A DNA stretch of 64,000 bases. Source: Paenibacillus sp. FSL R10-2782. GTDB lineage: Bacteria > Bacillota > Bacilli > Paenibacillales > Paenibacillaceae. The notes beneath the pieces were generated by a model. It saw only the letters and a list, made by a program, of their open reading frames with translations, made no database searches and was not told the DNA's origin. Made by a program: the position numbers and the translations under genes. Each line of letters begins with the position of its first letter. The first letter of the stretch is position 1. The stretch covers positions 48,501-112,500 of the forward strand of contig NZ_CP151951.1 in assembly GCF_038592985.1 (NCBI RefSeq). Direction: 5' to 3'. This document shows, piece by piece, positions 8,161 through 17,845 of the stretch.

Positions 8161-8910
8161 ATGAAGCAAATTTTGATCATTACAGACGGATGCTCTAATG
8201 TGGGTGTCAGCCCAGTCATGGCGGCGGCTCAGGCTTTACAGGAAGGCATCACGGTGAACGTAGCAGGTGTCATAGATTACGGGACGATTGGCGAGCTTGG
8301 AAGTACAGAGATTCAGGAAATCGCTAAAGCGGGAGGGGGTTTCAGCCAAATCGTAGGCACGAAGCAGTTGGCACAGACCATGCAGATGATGACCCGTAAA
8401 ACAGTGGTTCAAACGATTCAGCAGGCGGTTAATAGAGAGTTGACGCATATTTTGGGTGAGGGGGGCGCCCGACATATCGGTGAACTGCCGCCGGCCAAAC
8501 GGGCCCAGGTGGTTGAGGTGATGGATGAACTGACAGAAACCAGCGCTTTGGAAATTGCCTTGCTTATTGATGCCAGTGCGAGCATGAAGCCCAAGCTGCC
8601 TGCTGTAGAAGACAGTATTCGGGATTTGCTGCTCAGTTTACAGTCCAGAAGCGGGCCTAGCCGTATTTCTGTATTTCATTTTCCTGGGGGACGGATGGGT
8701 GAAGATGCGGTAATGGATATGGGCTGGACCTCTGAACTTAGCCAGGTTAAGTCGATATTCGGCCGTTTGCGGATGAAGGGGGCGACACCAACAGGTCCAG
8801 CCATTTTACAAGTGATTGATTATTACCGATATGTTACACTAGGGGAACAGAAAGATATGGAAGAATCCTATGGCAAAGGAGAAGGGATGCTCGGTGACTA
8901 CGTCGTCTGA
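8161..8910 (+). CDS. yabS: VWA-domain protein YabS
   Basis: A 249-residue protein. The C-terminal half is a von Willebrand A domain with a MIDAS-type DASAS motif (IALLIDASASMKPKL, about residues 136-150) and a conserved MKGATPTGPA near the end. The N-terminal half also looks VWA-like (KQILIITDGCSNVG, then VAGVIDYGTIGELG), so the protein may be two half-domains. YabS follows spoIIE in Bacillus as well; its function is not established. The start at 8161 has AAGCGGAGG about 10 bases upstream. Its 3' end overlaps the start of yabT by about 40 bases. Confidence 0.85.
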   Translation: MKQILIITDGCSNVGVSPVMAAAQALQEGITVNVAGVIDYGTIGELGSTEIQEIAKAGGGFSQIVGTKQLAQTMQMMTRKTVVQTIQQAVNRELTHILGEGGARHIGELPPAKRAQVVEVMDELTETSALEIALLIDASASMKPKLPAVEDSIRDLLLSLQSRSGPSRISVFHFPGGRMGEDAVMDMGWTSELSQVKSIFGRLRMKGATPTGPAILQVIDYYRYVTLGEQKDMEESYGKGEGMLGDYVV

Positions 8911-9835
8911 TCCCGTTCTTGCACCCGGAACGGTCATCAAGGGCAAGTGGAAGCGGAGCAGCTATGTCATTCAGCGTCTGCTGGGCCGTGGGGCGAACGG
9001 AACTGTATATTTGGTAAAAGAGGCACAGGCTGATCGACAATTTGCTCTGAAAATGGGGAAGAACACGCTTGATCTGCAATCGGAGATTAACGTGCTGACC
9101 ACATTGCAGTCGCAGGGAACCCAATCTGCTCTCCAGCAAAACGGACATCCATCCTTTTTGTTCGAGGTAGACGATGTATCCTTGCGTAGCGGTGGGGAAA
9201 TACCCTTTTATGTCATGCGATACGTCAAGGGAGATCCGCTTCATCGTTTTGTGGCGCTCAAGGGAGCGGAATGGTATGGTGTGGCTGGAACGGGCATACT
9301 TAATCGTTTGGCTGATCTACATCAGGCAGGATGGGTATTTGGCGATTTGAAGCCTCAAAATATTTTGGTCAATGCCTATGGAGAAGCCGAGTTGATTGAT
9401 TATGGCGGGGTGTCCCTTGCGGGACGGAGCGTCAAGCAATTTACAGAATGGTATGACAGGGGATTCTGGAATGCGGGCAGTCGAAATGCCGATTCCCAGT
9501 ATGATCTGTTTGCCTTCGCCCTTCTAACTATACATATATTGGAGGGCGAATCGTTAAAAGTAGCGGCGGGCAGGTTGCCACAGCTGCGTAATACGGCGGA
9601 ATTAACCATCATCATACGTCGTAGTCGTGTACTACGACCCTATGCCGGATGGCTGATGGGGGCAGTGCGTGGAGAATATCCCGATACCCGTGTGGCGGCT
9701 CGCTCCTGGTCGCGTCTGGCTGCTGCGCATGTCAGGCAATCGTCCGTGAAAAGAGGAACTCCGCGCTGGCTGGGATATGCTTTCACTCTCTCACTTTTGC
9801 TGCTTGCCGGAGCGCTCTGGATTGCGCTAAGGTAG
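8870..9835 (+). CDS. yabT: Membrane-anchored Hanks-type Ser/Thr kinase YabT
   Basis: A 321-residue kinase ending in one membrane helix (about residues 302-319). The glycine-rich loop is LGRGANGTVYLV with the ATP lysine in FALKMGK. The catalytic loop reads FGDLKPQN, so the usual His of HRD is Phe while the catalytic Asp, Lys and Asn are kept; the metal loop is IDYGG. The same FGDLKP form occurs in B. subtilis YabT, which is made in sporulating cells, is stimulated by DNA and phosphorylates RecA among others. The ATG at 8870 lies inside yabS; a GTG at 8894, closer to an AAGGAG, is a possible alternative start that would shorten the protein by 8 residues. Confidence 0.87.
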   Translation: MAKEKGCSVTTSSDPVLAPGTVIKGKWKRSSYVIQRLLGRGANGTVYLVKEAQADRQFALKMGKNTLDLQSEINVLTTLQSQGTQSALQQNGHPSFLFEVDDVSLRSGGEIPFYVMRYVKGDPLHRFVALKGAEWYGVAGTGILNRLADLHQAGWVFGDLKPQNILVNAYGEAELIDYGGVSLAGRSVKQFTEWYDRGFWNAGSRNADSQYDLFAFALLTIHILEGESLKVAAGRLPQLRNTAELTIIIRRSRVLRPYAGWLMGAVRGEYPDTRVAARSWSRLAAAHVRQSSVKRGTPRWLGYAFTLSLLLLAGALWIALR

Positions 9836-9900
9836 CGGCAGGACTTACATAAGATAACAGATGATCATCATTTTTCGGTCGGCAGAAAAGAGGGTCGTGA

Positions 9901-11349
9901 ATGGGAACAACAAAACCGACCGGTGTTGTACAGGAAGTGCTCGCCCTCGCGCGGGAACATTCGCTGTGGAGCCCCGGAGACCGCATTGTGGTTGCTGTAT
10001 CCGGCGGGCCGGATTCGGTGGCCCTTTTGCACATTTTACATGAAATATCCGTTGTACATATGCCTTTGCAGTTGATCTGTGCTCACGTCCATCATGGCTT
10101 CAGGCCGGAGGAATCGGATGCGGAGGCGGAAGAGGTACGCCACATGGCCTGGAAACTTGAGGTTCCGTTTGAAATGATTCGCGTTGATGTGCCAGCTTAT
10201 ATGAGGGAGAACGGCAAGGGTCCGCAGGAAGCGGCTCGCGAGCTGCGCTACACCTTTTTGCATGATACGGCTGCAAAGTGGGCGGCACAGCAAATTGCGA
10301 TGGCTCATCATGGGGATGATCAGGCTGAAACTGTTCTTCTGCACTTGCTGCGTGGTAGTGGCCCGACGGGTTTGGCAGGTATGCGGCTGACACGCAAGGA
10401 AAAAAATGTGCAACTCATTCGCCCGTTGCTTCGTATGTACAAGGCTGACCTGATCGAGTTCTGCAAGTATCATGACCTTTCCTATGTAACGGATAGCAGT
10501 AATTTATCATCGAAATACCGCCGCAACTCCATTCGTATGGATGTGCTTCCTCTTTTGGGGCAATATAATGAGCAACTGACACCTTCTCTAAATCGGCTGG
10601 CTGAAACCATGGCTGACGAAAATGATTTTATGGAGGCATCCACGCTGGCGGTATATGAGGAATTGGTGCACATAGATAACAGCAGGTATATGTTTTCCAT
10701 CGCTTCCTATCGTAAGCTATCCGTTGCTTTACAACGGAGGTTGATTAAACTAATATTAAATTATCTGCCTTCGGACAGTGATAATTTAGATTTTCGTAAA
10801 ATTGAGACCGTTCGACTGAGGCTTCTCCAGGAACGACCATCCACGTGGAGTCTGGACTTGGGTGGCGGTGCAACTGGAGTCCGCGAATATGACCAAGCGG
10901 TTTTGTTTGACCGTACGCAAGGCGTTATGGGCGAATGGTGCTATGGACTGGACGTATTGCCTATTTCCGGTGAGCTTGAATTGCCTGAGGCGGGGGGGAT
11001 ACTTCGGTGGCGAAGAGCTTCCTATTCGGCTGGACAAAATCCGGCGAATGAGGAGGAAGCGTGCTTCGACGCAGATGAATTGGTCCTGCCGTTGACAGTA
11101 CGCTCGCGATTACCTGGAGATACCATGTATGTAATGGGATTAAACGGAAGAAAAAAGGTTAAAGATATTTTCATTGATGAAAAAATACCTCCTTCGCTGC
11201 GTCCCGTTATTCCCGTCGTCTGCGACCGTTCCGGGGCTATTCTCTGGATTCCGGGCGTGCGGCGTTCTGTACATGCCGCGGTGCGAAAGCACACCTCTTC
11301 GGTTATATACATGTCATGGCAAAAACAGGAGAGTCCAGAGCATCGGTAA
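9901..11349 (+). CDS. tilS: tRNA(Ile)-lysidine synthetase
   Basis: A 482-residue TilS. The ATP-pyrophosphatase P-loop SGGPDS is at about residues 38-43 (IVVAVSGGPDSVALLHIL), followed by AHVHHGFRPEESDAEAE, and HHGDDQAETVLLHLLRGSG near residue 138. The C-terminal TilS domain contains RLPGDTMYVMGLNGRKKVKD and ILWIPGVRRSVHA. The enzyme converts C34 of the CAU anticodon of minor tRNA-Ile to lysidine, so that it reads AUA. It is essential. AGAGGG precedes the start. tilS-hpt-ftsH is a conserved Firmicute order, with hpt starting 47 bases downstream. Confidence 0.95.
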   Translation: MGTTKPTGVVQEVLALAREHSLWSPGDRIVVAVSGGPDSVALLHILHEISVVHMPLQLICAHVHHGFRPEESDAEAEEVRHMAWKLEVPFEMIRVDVPAYMRENGKGPQEAARELRYTFLHDTAAKWAAQQIAMAHHGDDQAETVLLHLLRGSGPTGLAGMRLTRKEKNVQLIRPLLRMYKADLIEFCKYHDLSYVTDSSNLSSKYRRNSIRMDVLPLLGQYNEQLTPSLNRLAETMADENDFMEASTLAVYEELVHIDNSRYMFSIASYRKLSVALQRRLIKLILNYLPSDSDNLDFRKIETVRLRLLQERPSTWSLDLGGGATGVREYDQAVLFDRTQGVMGEWCYGLDVLPISGELELPEAGGILRWRRASYSAGQNPANEEEACFDADELVLPLTVRSRLPGDTMYVMGLNGRKKVKDIFIDEKIPPSLRPVIPVVCDRSGAILWIPGVRRSVHAAVRKHTSSVIYMSWQKQESPEHR

Positions 11350-11396
11350 TTACGCAGGAACGGCTTTCATAGTATAAACTTAGGAGGTTTACACCG

Positions 11397-11936
11397 TTGC
11401 AAAATGATATTCAGGAAGTATTGATCAGCGAAGAAGAGCTTCAAAGTAAAATCAAGGAATTAGCAGCACAGCTCAGCGCAAAGTATGAAGGTAAGAATCC
11501 GTTAGTAATTTGTGTGCTGAAAGGTGCGTTTATCTTTATGGCGGATTTGGTTAAATCCATTACAGTACCGTTGGAGATTGATTTTATGGCTGTATCCAGT
11601 TATGGAGTATCCACCAAATCATCAGGCGTTGTGAAAATTATTAAGGATTTGGATGCTTCGGTTGAAGGGCGTGACGTTCTGATTGTCGAAGATATTATCG
11701 ACAGCGGTCTGACACTGACTCATTTGATTGAATTGCTTAAGAATCGTAATGCCAATTCGGTATGTGTCGTAACCCTGTTTGACAAACCTGCCCGCCGGAC
11801 GGTTAATCTTGAAGCTGATTATACCGGTTTTACTCTTCCGGATGCGTTTGTTGTGGGTTATGGTCTGGATTATGCCGAGCACTACCGGAACCTCCCATAC
11901 ATAGGGATTTTGAAGCCGGAAATCTACACCAGCTAA
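11397..11936 (+). CDS. hpt: Hypoxanthine phosphoribosyltransferase
   Basis: A 179-residue enzyme that joins hypoxanthine or guanine to PRPP in purine salvage. The PRPP-binding loop is [14 protein letters not shown] (about residues 97-110), and the flexible-loop [11 protein letters not shown] is at about 65-75. The length fits HprT. It starts with TTG at 11397, 9 bases after a strong TAGGAGG; the first ATG lies inside the conserved region's upstream part and has no such site. In B. subtilis HprT also acts with TilS on the ftsH promoter, and the gene order tilS-hpt-ftsH is kept here. Confidence 0.95.
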   Translation: MQNDIQEVLISEEELQSKIKELAAQLSAKYEGKNPLVICVLKGAFIFMADLVKSITVPLEIDFMAVSSYGVSTKSSGVVKIIKDLDASVEGRDVLIVEDIIDSGLTLTHLIELLKNRNANSVCVVTLFDKPARRTVNLEADYTGFTLPDAFVVGYGLDYAEHYRNLPYIGILKPEIYTS

Positions 11937-11974
11937 TCTCAGCCTCCAGTCCTAGGACTAAATAGCGTCCTTTG

Positions 11975-12004
11975 TTGAGAAGGGCTTACAGGCTATGGTA
12001 AAAT
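11975..12004 (+). promoter_or_regulatory. Candidate sigma-A promoter before ftsH
   Basis: TTGAGA (11975-11980), an 18-base spacer and TAAAAT (11999-12004), 30 bases before the ftsH start. Reasonable match, not proven. Confidence 0.4.
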
Positions 12005-12033
12005 AACTTAAGTGTTTCGAGAGGAGGTAGGGG

Positions 12034-14073
12034 ATGAATCGGTTCATCCGGAATTCTGGTTTTTATTTGATTCTTTTTTTAGTTGTGGTGGGTATCGTTC
12101 AATTTGTCAGCAACAGTAACGAAGCCTCCGATCTCCCTAGATATGACCAATTACGGCAAGAGGTTAAAGCTAATAATATCTCTAAAGTAACGGTCCAATT
12201 TGACGGTTACGCCTATCTTGTAACCGGTGCATATAAGAAGCAGCCGGCTAATGCCAAATCCACCAATTTTTCTGTATATGTTCCGCCAACGGACTCTGCA
12301 TTAACCGAACTGGTTAATGCTAGTGAAACGAACGGATTTGAATACGTACAGAAGAAAATGGAAGGCGAGAGCATTTGGCTGACGTTCTTGACTTCTATTG
12401 TTCCTTTGGTGATCATGTTCCTGCTGTTCTTCTTCCTGTTTAATCAGGCACAGGGCGGTGGCGGCAAAGTTATGAACTTCGGCAAGAGCAAAGCCCGTCT
12501 TTATAACGAAGAGAAGAAGAAAGTTACCTTCGAAGACGTGGCAGGAGCCGACGAAGAGAAGCAAGAGCTTGTTGAAGTCGTAGAATTCTTGAAGGATCCG
12601 CGTAAGTTCGCAGCTGTGGGCGCCCGTATTCCAAAAGGTGTCCTGTTAGTGGGCCCTCCGGGTACTGGTAAAACACTCTTGGCGAGAGCTGTTGCAGGCG
12701 AAGCCGGAGTACCGTTTTTCAGCATTTCGGGTTCTGATTTCGTAGAAATGTTCGTCGGTGTCGGCGCTTCCCGTGTACGGGATTTGTTCGAAAACGCGAA
12801 AAAGAACGCACCATGTATCATTTTCATTGATGAAATTGATGCTGTCGGACGTCAACGTGGCGCCGGATTGGGTGGCGGACATGATGAACGTGAGCAGACG
12901 CTCAACCAATTGCTCGTTGAGATGGATGGATTCGGAGCGAACGAAGGTATTATCATCGTAGCCGCAACGAACCGTCCAGATATTCTGGATCCGGCATTGC
13001 TTCGTCCAGGACGTTTTGACCGTCAAATTACAGTTGATCGCCCAGACGTTAAAGGCCGCGAAGCGGTATTGTTTGTACATGCACGCAACAAGCCATTAAC
13101 TAAAGATGTTAAAATGGATGTTATTGCGAAGCGTACAACAGGCTTTACAGGCGCTGATCTGGAAAACCTGTTGAACGAAGCTGCCTTGCTCGCAGCTCGT
13201 CGTAACCGCAAAGATATTTCGATGCGAGAAGTGGATGAAGCGATCGACCGTGTTATTGTAGGTACAGAAAAACGCAGCCGCGTAATCAGTGACCGCGAGA
13301 AACGGATTGTAGCTTATCACGAAGCAGGCCATACGATTATTGGCTTCTTCCTGGAAAATGCCGACATGGTTCACAAGGTAACGATTATTCCACGTGGACG
13401 CGCAGGCGGATATGTCATCATGCTTCCGAAGGAAGATCGCATGCTGACAACCAAGCAGGAATTACTGGACAAAATCACTGGTTTGCTGGGTGGACGCGTA
13501 TCCGAGGAACTGTTTATTGGTGAAATCGGAACAGGTGCCTATAGTGACTTCCAACAAGCAACAAGCATCGCACGCAGCATGATCGTGGAATACGGTATGA
13601 GTGAGAAGCTCGGTCCAATGCAGTTCGGTACTTCGCAAGGCCAGGTATTCCTTGGACGGGATATCGGTCATGAGCAGAACTACAGTGATCAGATCGCTTA
13701 TCAGATTGACCAGGAGATGAACCGTTTCATCACCGAGTCTTATGAGCGTGCCAGAGAACTCCTGACCAAATATTCCAAAGAGGTTCATTTGATCGCCCAA
13801 ACCTTGCTGGTTGAAGAAACTCTGGAACTTGAGCAAATTAAACGTTTGATCGAGACAGGTTCTTTGGACGGCAGCACGAATGAGGGAGAAGGTACACCGG
13901 AAAATGGTGAGCCTGTGATCGACAACATCGGAGACGTTCGTGTACGTATTCAAGGCAAGGATGATGAGCCAAAGAATACAACGGATCAACCGAATGATAT
14001 TCCTAATCTGCAAAAGCCAGAGGACGGTAATAATTCGGGCAACTCTGGTGGCACTCCACCGACAACAACCTAG
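12034..14073 (+). CDS. ftsH: ATP-dependent zinc metalloprotease FtsH
   Basis: A 679-residue AAA+ membrane protease. Two membrane helices (about residues 8-25 and 116-136) flank an extracytoplasmic part. The AAA+ module has Walker A GPPGTGKT (about 207-214), Walker [10 protein letters not shown] (about 267-275) and the second region of homology [20 protein letters not shown]. The zinc site is HEAGH (about 429-433). The C-terminus is a long acidic, Asn/Pro-rich tail of about 60 residues, probably disordered. FtsH degrades short-lived regulators and misassembled membrane proteins and affects sporulation. GAGAGGAGG precedes the start. A strong terminator follows. Confidence 0.97.
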   Translation: MNRFIRNSGFYLILFLVVVGIVQFVSNSNEASDLPRYDQLRQEVKANNISKVTVQFDGYAYLVTGAYKKQPANAKSTNFSVYVPPTDSALTELVNASETNGFEYVQKKMEGESIWLTFLTSIVPLVIMFLLFFFLFNQAQGGGGKVMNFGKSKARLYNEEKKKVTFEDVAGADEEKQELVEVVEFLKDPRKFAAVGARIPKGVLLVGPPGTGKTLLARAVAGEAGVPFFSISGSDFVEMFVGVGASRVRDLFENAKKNAPCIIFIDEIDAVGRQRGAGLGGGHDEREQTLNQLLVEMDGFGANEGIIIVAATNRPDILDPALLRPGRFDRQITVDRPDVKGREAVLFVHARNKPLTKDVKMDVIAKRTTGFTGADLENLLNEAALLAARRNRKDISMREVDEAIDRVIVGTEKRSRVISDREKRIVAYHEAGHTIIGFFLENADMVHKVTIIPRGRAGGYVIMLPKEDRMLTTKQELLDKITGLLGGRVSEELFIGEIGTGAYSDFQQATSIARSMIVEYGMSEKLGPMQFGTSQGQVFLGRDIGHEQNYSDQIAYQIDQEMNRFITESYERARELLTKYSKEVHLIAQTLLVEETLELEQIKRLIETGSLDGSTNEGEGTPENGEPVIDNIGDVRVRIQGKDDEPKNTTDQPNDIPNLQKPEDGNNSGNSGGTPPTTT

Positions 14074-14105
14074 CCATCGGGTTGATAGTTGAATAAGCGT
14101 ATATG

Positions 14106-14151
14106 AAAGCTCCGGGGAACCAGTAACGATTGGTTTTCCGGAGCTTTTTAA
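14106..14151 (+). terminator. Intrinsic terminator after ftsH
   Basis: Long hairpin, AAAGCTCCGGGGAACCA pairing with TGGTTTTCCGGAGCTTT, followed by T and A residues. Confidence 0.88.
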
Positions 14152-14176
14152 ATACTGGAGAAATAGCTGAGGCGAT

Positions 14177-14205
14177 TTGACAGACGAAGGAACGTTGTGT
14201 ACATT
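14177..14205 (+). promoter_or_regulatory. Candidate sigma-A promoter for nadBC
   Basis: TTGACA (14177-14182), a 17-base spacer and TACATT (14200-14205), between the ftsH terminator and nadB. The leader to the nadB ATG is about 140 bases and contains a TTCAATCTTTTTGAA dyad near 14270-14285. In Bacillus, nadB is repressed by NiaR/YrxA; I cannot identify its operator by eye. Confidence 0.45.
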
Positions 14206-14352
14206 TATTGTTAAATAAACGGCTGTTCGTGTTCTTAGCTTATACAAGCTGTCAGCCGCTGTAATGGGCTTTCAATCTTTTTGAACATATACCATGAGCG
14301 CATACTGTACATTCTATGGTGTGCGCTATTCTTCTGTGAAACAGGTGAAGCC

Positions 14353-15966
14353 ATGATTCCAAGATATCTGATTGATTTTGATGTAGCGGAATTACCCAAA
14401 TTCGAAGCCGACGTGATGATTATCGGCTCCGGCATTGCGGGCTTATATACGGCCATTAAGGCTGCGGAGAATCGGCGGGTGTTGCTAATTACCAAGAAGG
14501 CATTGTTGGAAAGCAACACCAAGTATGCGCAAGGCGGTATCGCCGCTGTCACTTCGGATGAGGATGCACCAGCATATCATATTCAAGATACCCTGGTTGC
14601 AGGTGCAGGTCTGTGTGAGCCGGAAGCGGTCAGGGCACTTGTTCATGAGGGGCCAAGCGGTGTACAGGAATTAATACGTTTGGGGACGGCCTTTGACCAG
14701 GAAAATGGTGAGCTTGCGCTCACACAGGAAGGTGCACATAGCCATCGGCGCATCTTGCATGCAAATGGGGATGCCACTGGCGATGAAATTGTTCGTGCAT
14801 TGTCAGAGAAGGTCACTGATCATCCCGCTATTGAGGTGTGGGACGAGCACATGGTCATCGATCTGCTGACTGAGCATGGCGAGTGCATCGGCGCACTGGT
14901 GCAAAAGCCGAATGACGAACGATTATATGTCACTGCGAATGCAACCGTTTTATGCTCCGGGGGCGGAGGACAATTATTTCGGTATACGACCAACCCGGAT
15001 ATCGCAACCGGGGACGGGGTTGCTATGGCATATCGCGCCGGGGCAGCTGTGCGGGATATGGAATTTATACAGTTTCACCCGACAGCGTTATGTCATCCGG
15101 GTGCTCCAAGATTTCTGATTTCCGAAGCCGTACGGGGTGAAGGGGCTGTGCTGCGCAATATTCAGGGAGAGCGATTTATGGAGCAGTATGATTCCCGACA
15201 GGAACTGGCACCAAGGGATATTGTAGCTCGTGCCATCGTTCATGAGATGGAACGTACGCAGGCTGCGTTTGTATATCTGGATATTACACATGAGCCTTCT
15301 GAACGGATCAAGCAACGGTTTCCAACCATTTATCGGACATGCCTTTCCTATGGACTGGATATAACGGCGGACTGGATTCCTATAGCGCCCGCTGCACATT
15401 ATATGATGGGCGGCGTTCAGACCAATTTGCATGGAGAAAGCACCCTTGCACGCCTGTTCGCTTGTGGTGAGGTGTCTTCCACAGGTGTACACGGGGCTAA
15501 TCGTTTGGCGAGTAATTCGTTATCTGAGGCGGTCGTATTTGGCAGCAGGATTGTCGAACGGTTACATTCTTTACCGCCGCTGGCCGGTCATACACTGATA
15601 TCCTATAATGACAACCGCGTGGACTCTCTGGCTTCGTCTATCATAGAGCAGCAGCTCAAGCTGCAAGAAACAATGGTTCATTATGCTGGAGTGCGTCGGA
15701 ATGGGGAGGGGCTGCAAGCAGCACTGGATCAGCTACGGAGGCAGATGTCCGTTTTCAGCGTTGTCCTGACCAGCCGGGAAGAGATTGAGTTTGCCAATTT
15801 GCTCACCTGTGGCTTGCTGGTCACGGATGGGGCGCTGATGCGCGAGGAAAGCAGGGGAGCACATTATCGTGACGATTTCCCTACAGCATACGATAGCGTA
15901 TGGCGCAAGCATGTCCAGCAGCGACGTGAGCAAGGGATAACGGAGGAGTGCATTCATGACATCTAA
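14353..15966 (+). CDS. nadB: L-aspartate oxidase
   Basis: A 537-residue FAD enzyme that oxidises L-aspartate to iminoaspartate, the first step of de novo NAD synthesis. The Rossmann FAD site is VMIIGSGIAGLYTAIKAAE near residues 20-38. QFHPTAL and SEAVRGEGAVLRN are the substrate-site segments of the succinate dehydrogenase/fumarate reductase flavoprotein family, and a conserved GEVSSTGVHGANRLASNSL stretch is present near residue 375. The ATG at 14353 follows AGGTGA; the frame is open upstream but unsupported. It overlaps nadC by 11 bases. nadA is not in this window, so quinolinate synthase must be encoded elsewhere. The pair sits between ftsH and coaX, which are closer together in B. subtilis. 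Confidence 0.95.
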   Translation: MIPRYLIDFDVAELPKFEADVMIIGSGIAGLYTAIKAAENRRVLLITKKALLESNTKYAQGGIAAVTSDEDAPAYHIQDTLVAGAGLCEPEAVRALVHEGPSGVQELIRLGTAFDQENGELALTQEGAHSHRRILHANGDATGDEIVRALSEKVTDHPAIEVWDEHMVIDLLTEHGECIGALVQKPNDERLYVTANATVLCSGGGGQLFRYTTNPDIATGDGVAMAYRAGAAVRDMEFIQFHPTALCHPGAPRFLISEAVRGEGAVLRNIQGERFMEQYDSRQELAPRDIVARAIVHEMERTQAAFVYLDITHEPSERIKQRFPTIYRTCLSYGLDITADWIPIAPAAHYMMGGVQTNLHGESTLARLFACGEVSSTGVHGANRLASNSLSEAVVFGSRIVERLHSLPPLAGHTLISYNDNRVDSLASSIIEQQLKLQETMVHYAGVRRNGEGLQAALDQLRRQMSVFSVVLTSREEIEFANLLTCGLLVTDGALMREESRGAHYRDDFPTAYDSVWRKHVQQRREQGITEECIHDI

Positions 15967-16846
15967 CAGCGAGCATTACGGTGAGTTTAGCGGGTATCAG
16001 GAAGAACTGACAGCACAAATTCGCAGCTGGCTGCGAGAAGATACAGGATCGGGTGATGTGACCACGCGCTGGACCATCGAGCCGAATCATCAATCCAAAG
16101 CGGTAATCCATGCCAAGGAATCCGGTGTTGCTGCGGGCTTGCCCGTGGCAGAACTCGTATTTCGGGTCGTAGACCCCACACTGTCCTTTACTCCACTCGT
16201 GACCGATGGGCAATGGATCGAGCAGGGGGCCGTTCTGGCAGAAGTGACAGGGAGTACCCATGCGATTCTGACTGGAGAACGTTTGGCTCTAAACCTGATT
16301 CAGCGGATGTCCGGCATTGCAACGCGAACCAAATCCTTTGTGGACCAGCTTCATGGACTTTCGACGCGCTTGGTGGATACACGAAAAACAACACCGGGGC
16401 ATCGGCTGCTTGAAAAATACGCTGTTCGTGTGGGTGGCGGTTCCAATCATCGGTTTGGCTTGTACGATGCCGTTATGATAAAGGATAATCATATCAAGGG
16501 TGCCGGTGGGATCATGCAGGCAGTGACCCGGGCACGTACTCATATTCCGCATACGATGACGATTGAAGTAGAGACGGAAAACATGGAACAGGTTCAGGAA
16601 GCGCTGAATGCCGGAGCGGATATTATTATGCTGGATAACATGTCCGTTCAGGATATGAAGGAAGCAGTTTGTTTTATTCGGGAACAGGCTCCACATGTCA
16701 AAACGGAAGCTTCAGGCAATGTATCACTGGATACGGTGCGAGCGATGGCTGAGAGCGGCGTAGATGTGATTTCTGTAGGCAGGCTGACGTACTCTTTTCA
16801 TAATCTGGATATCAGCCTTGACCTTAACGCAAAGAAAGATAGGTGA
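15956..16846 (+). CDS. nadC: Nicotinate-nucleotide pyrophosphorylase (quinolinate phosphoribosyltransferase)
   Basis: A 296-residue enzyme that turns quinolinate and PRPP into nicotinate mononucleotide with loss of CO2. Typical segments: EDTGSGDVTTR near the start, GERLALNLIQRMSGIAT, DTRKTTPGHR (about residues 140-149), a KDNHI motif and EVETENMEQVQEAL, then ISVGRLTYSFHNLDISLD at the C-terminus. The ATG lies within the end of nadB, so the two are co-translated. coaX follows after 6 bases. Confidence 0.96.
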   Translation: MTSNSEHYGEFSGYQEELTAQIRSWLREDTGSGDVTTRWTIEPNHQSKAVIHAKESGVAAGLPVAELVFRVVDPTLSFTPLVTDGQWIEQGAVLAEVTGSTHAILTGERLALNLIQRMSGIATRTKSFVDQLHGLSTRLVDTRKTTPGHRLLEKYAVRVGGGSNHRFGLYDAVMIKDNHIKGAGGIMQAVTRARTHIPHTMTIEVETENMEQVQEALNAGADIIMLDNMSVQDMKEAVCFIREQAPHVKTEASGNVSLDTVRAMAESGVDVISVGRLTYSFHNLDISLDLNAKKDR

Positions 16847-16852
16847 CACCGA

Positions 16853-17620
16853 TTGATTCTTGTAGTGGATGTGGGCAATACCAATATTGTGCTGGGGATG
16901 TATCAGGGGCGTGAGCTGCTGCATCATTACCGGATTAGCACCTCCAGACAGGCAACCGCAGATGAATACGGCGTGCTCATACATAATCTTTTTAGTATGG
17001 GCGGTGTATTTAAGGATGATATTGAAGGGGTCATTATCTCCTCAGTTGTTCCACCGCTGGTTCATGTGTTGGAGGAAATGTGCGACAAATACATAGGCAG
17101 AACGCCCCTAATCGTCGGACCGGGAATCAAGACCGGTCTTAATCTGCGTTATGAAAATCCGCGTGAAGTAGGGGCTGACCGGATCGTGAACGCGGTTGCT
17201 GCTGTCGAGCGGTATGGCGGTCCTCTGGTTGTGGTCGATTTTGGAACAGCGACGACGTTTGATTGTATTGATGACAAGGGAGACTACTTGGGTGGGGTCA
17301 TTGTGCCGGGTATCGGGATATCGACGGAGGCGTTGTATCAACGGGCTTCCAAGCTACCTCGCATTGAGCTGGAGAAACCCAAGAAGGTCATCGGCCGCAA
17401 TACGGTTCATGCTATGCAGGCGGGGATCATTTTCGGTTATGCAGGGCAAGTGGACGGTATTGTGGAGCGCATCAAGGAGGAAATGCAGGCAGAGCCTACG
17501 GTTATTGCTACCGGAGGTCTTGCCGAGTTAATTGCATCGGAGACACGGAGCATTCAGAAAGTGTCGCCAATGTTGACGCTGGAAGGCTTGCGTATCATTT
17601 ACCAACGTAACGCTGAATAA
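16853..17620 (+). CDS. coaX: Type III pantothenate kinase
   Basis: A 255-residue CoaX, the ASKHA-fold enzyme for the first step of CoA synthesis. It begins [16 protein letters not shown] (phosphate-1 loop), has [16 protein letters not shown] near residues 102-117, [15 protein letters not shown] (phosphate-2), and [11 protein letters not shown]. It starts with TTG at 16853, after TAGGTGA. The homologue lies after ftsH in B. subtilis too. The close spacing to nadC suggests one nadB-nadC-coaX unit for NAD and CoA, ended by a terminator. Confidence 0.95.
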   Translation: MILVVDVGNTNIVLGMYQGRELLHHYRISTSRQATADEYGVLIHNLFSMGGVFKDDIEGVIISSVVPPLVHVLEEMCDKYIGRTPLIVGPGIKTGLNLRYENPREVGADRIVNAVAAVERYGGPLVVVDFGTATTFDCIDDKGDYLGGVIVPGIGISTEALYQRASKLPRIELEKPKKVIGRNTVHAMQAGIIFGYAGQVDGIVERIKEEMQAEPTVIATGGLAELIASETRSIQKVSPMLTLEGLRIIYQRNAE

Positions 17621-17636
17621 AAAATGGATATAAGCT

Positions 17637-17686
17637 GCCGCCGAGGCCAGCCGGAGATGAAACCGGTTTGGATTGGCGGCGTTTTT
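17637..17686 (+). terminator. Intrinsic terminator after coaX
   Basis: GCCGCC pairs with GGCGGC, with an inner GCCGG/CCGG stem around AGATGAAA, followed by GTTTTT. Confidence 0.8.
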
Positions 17687-17845
17687 CGTCTATACTGAAA
17701 TATGTTACGTTTTTGAACGATTCGCGTGATCTGTCGATGCAGGTTGTTTATATAGCAGGAATCATGCTTTAGTTATGCGGAAAAAAACATACACTAACGA
17801 AAATAACAGCATATAGCTGCTCTGAGAATAGGGGAGGAAATCAAT

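Noticed and set aside
14281..14352. Longer nadB start at the TTG near 14281
   Set aside because: The added residues are not conserved in L-aspartate oxidases and lack a ribosome binding site; ATG 14353 fits better.
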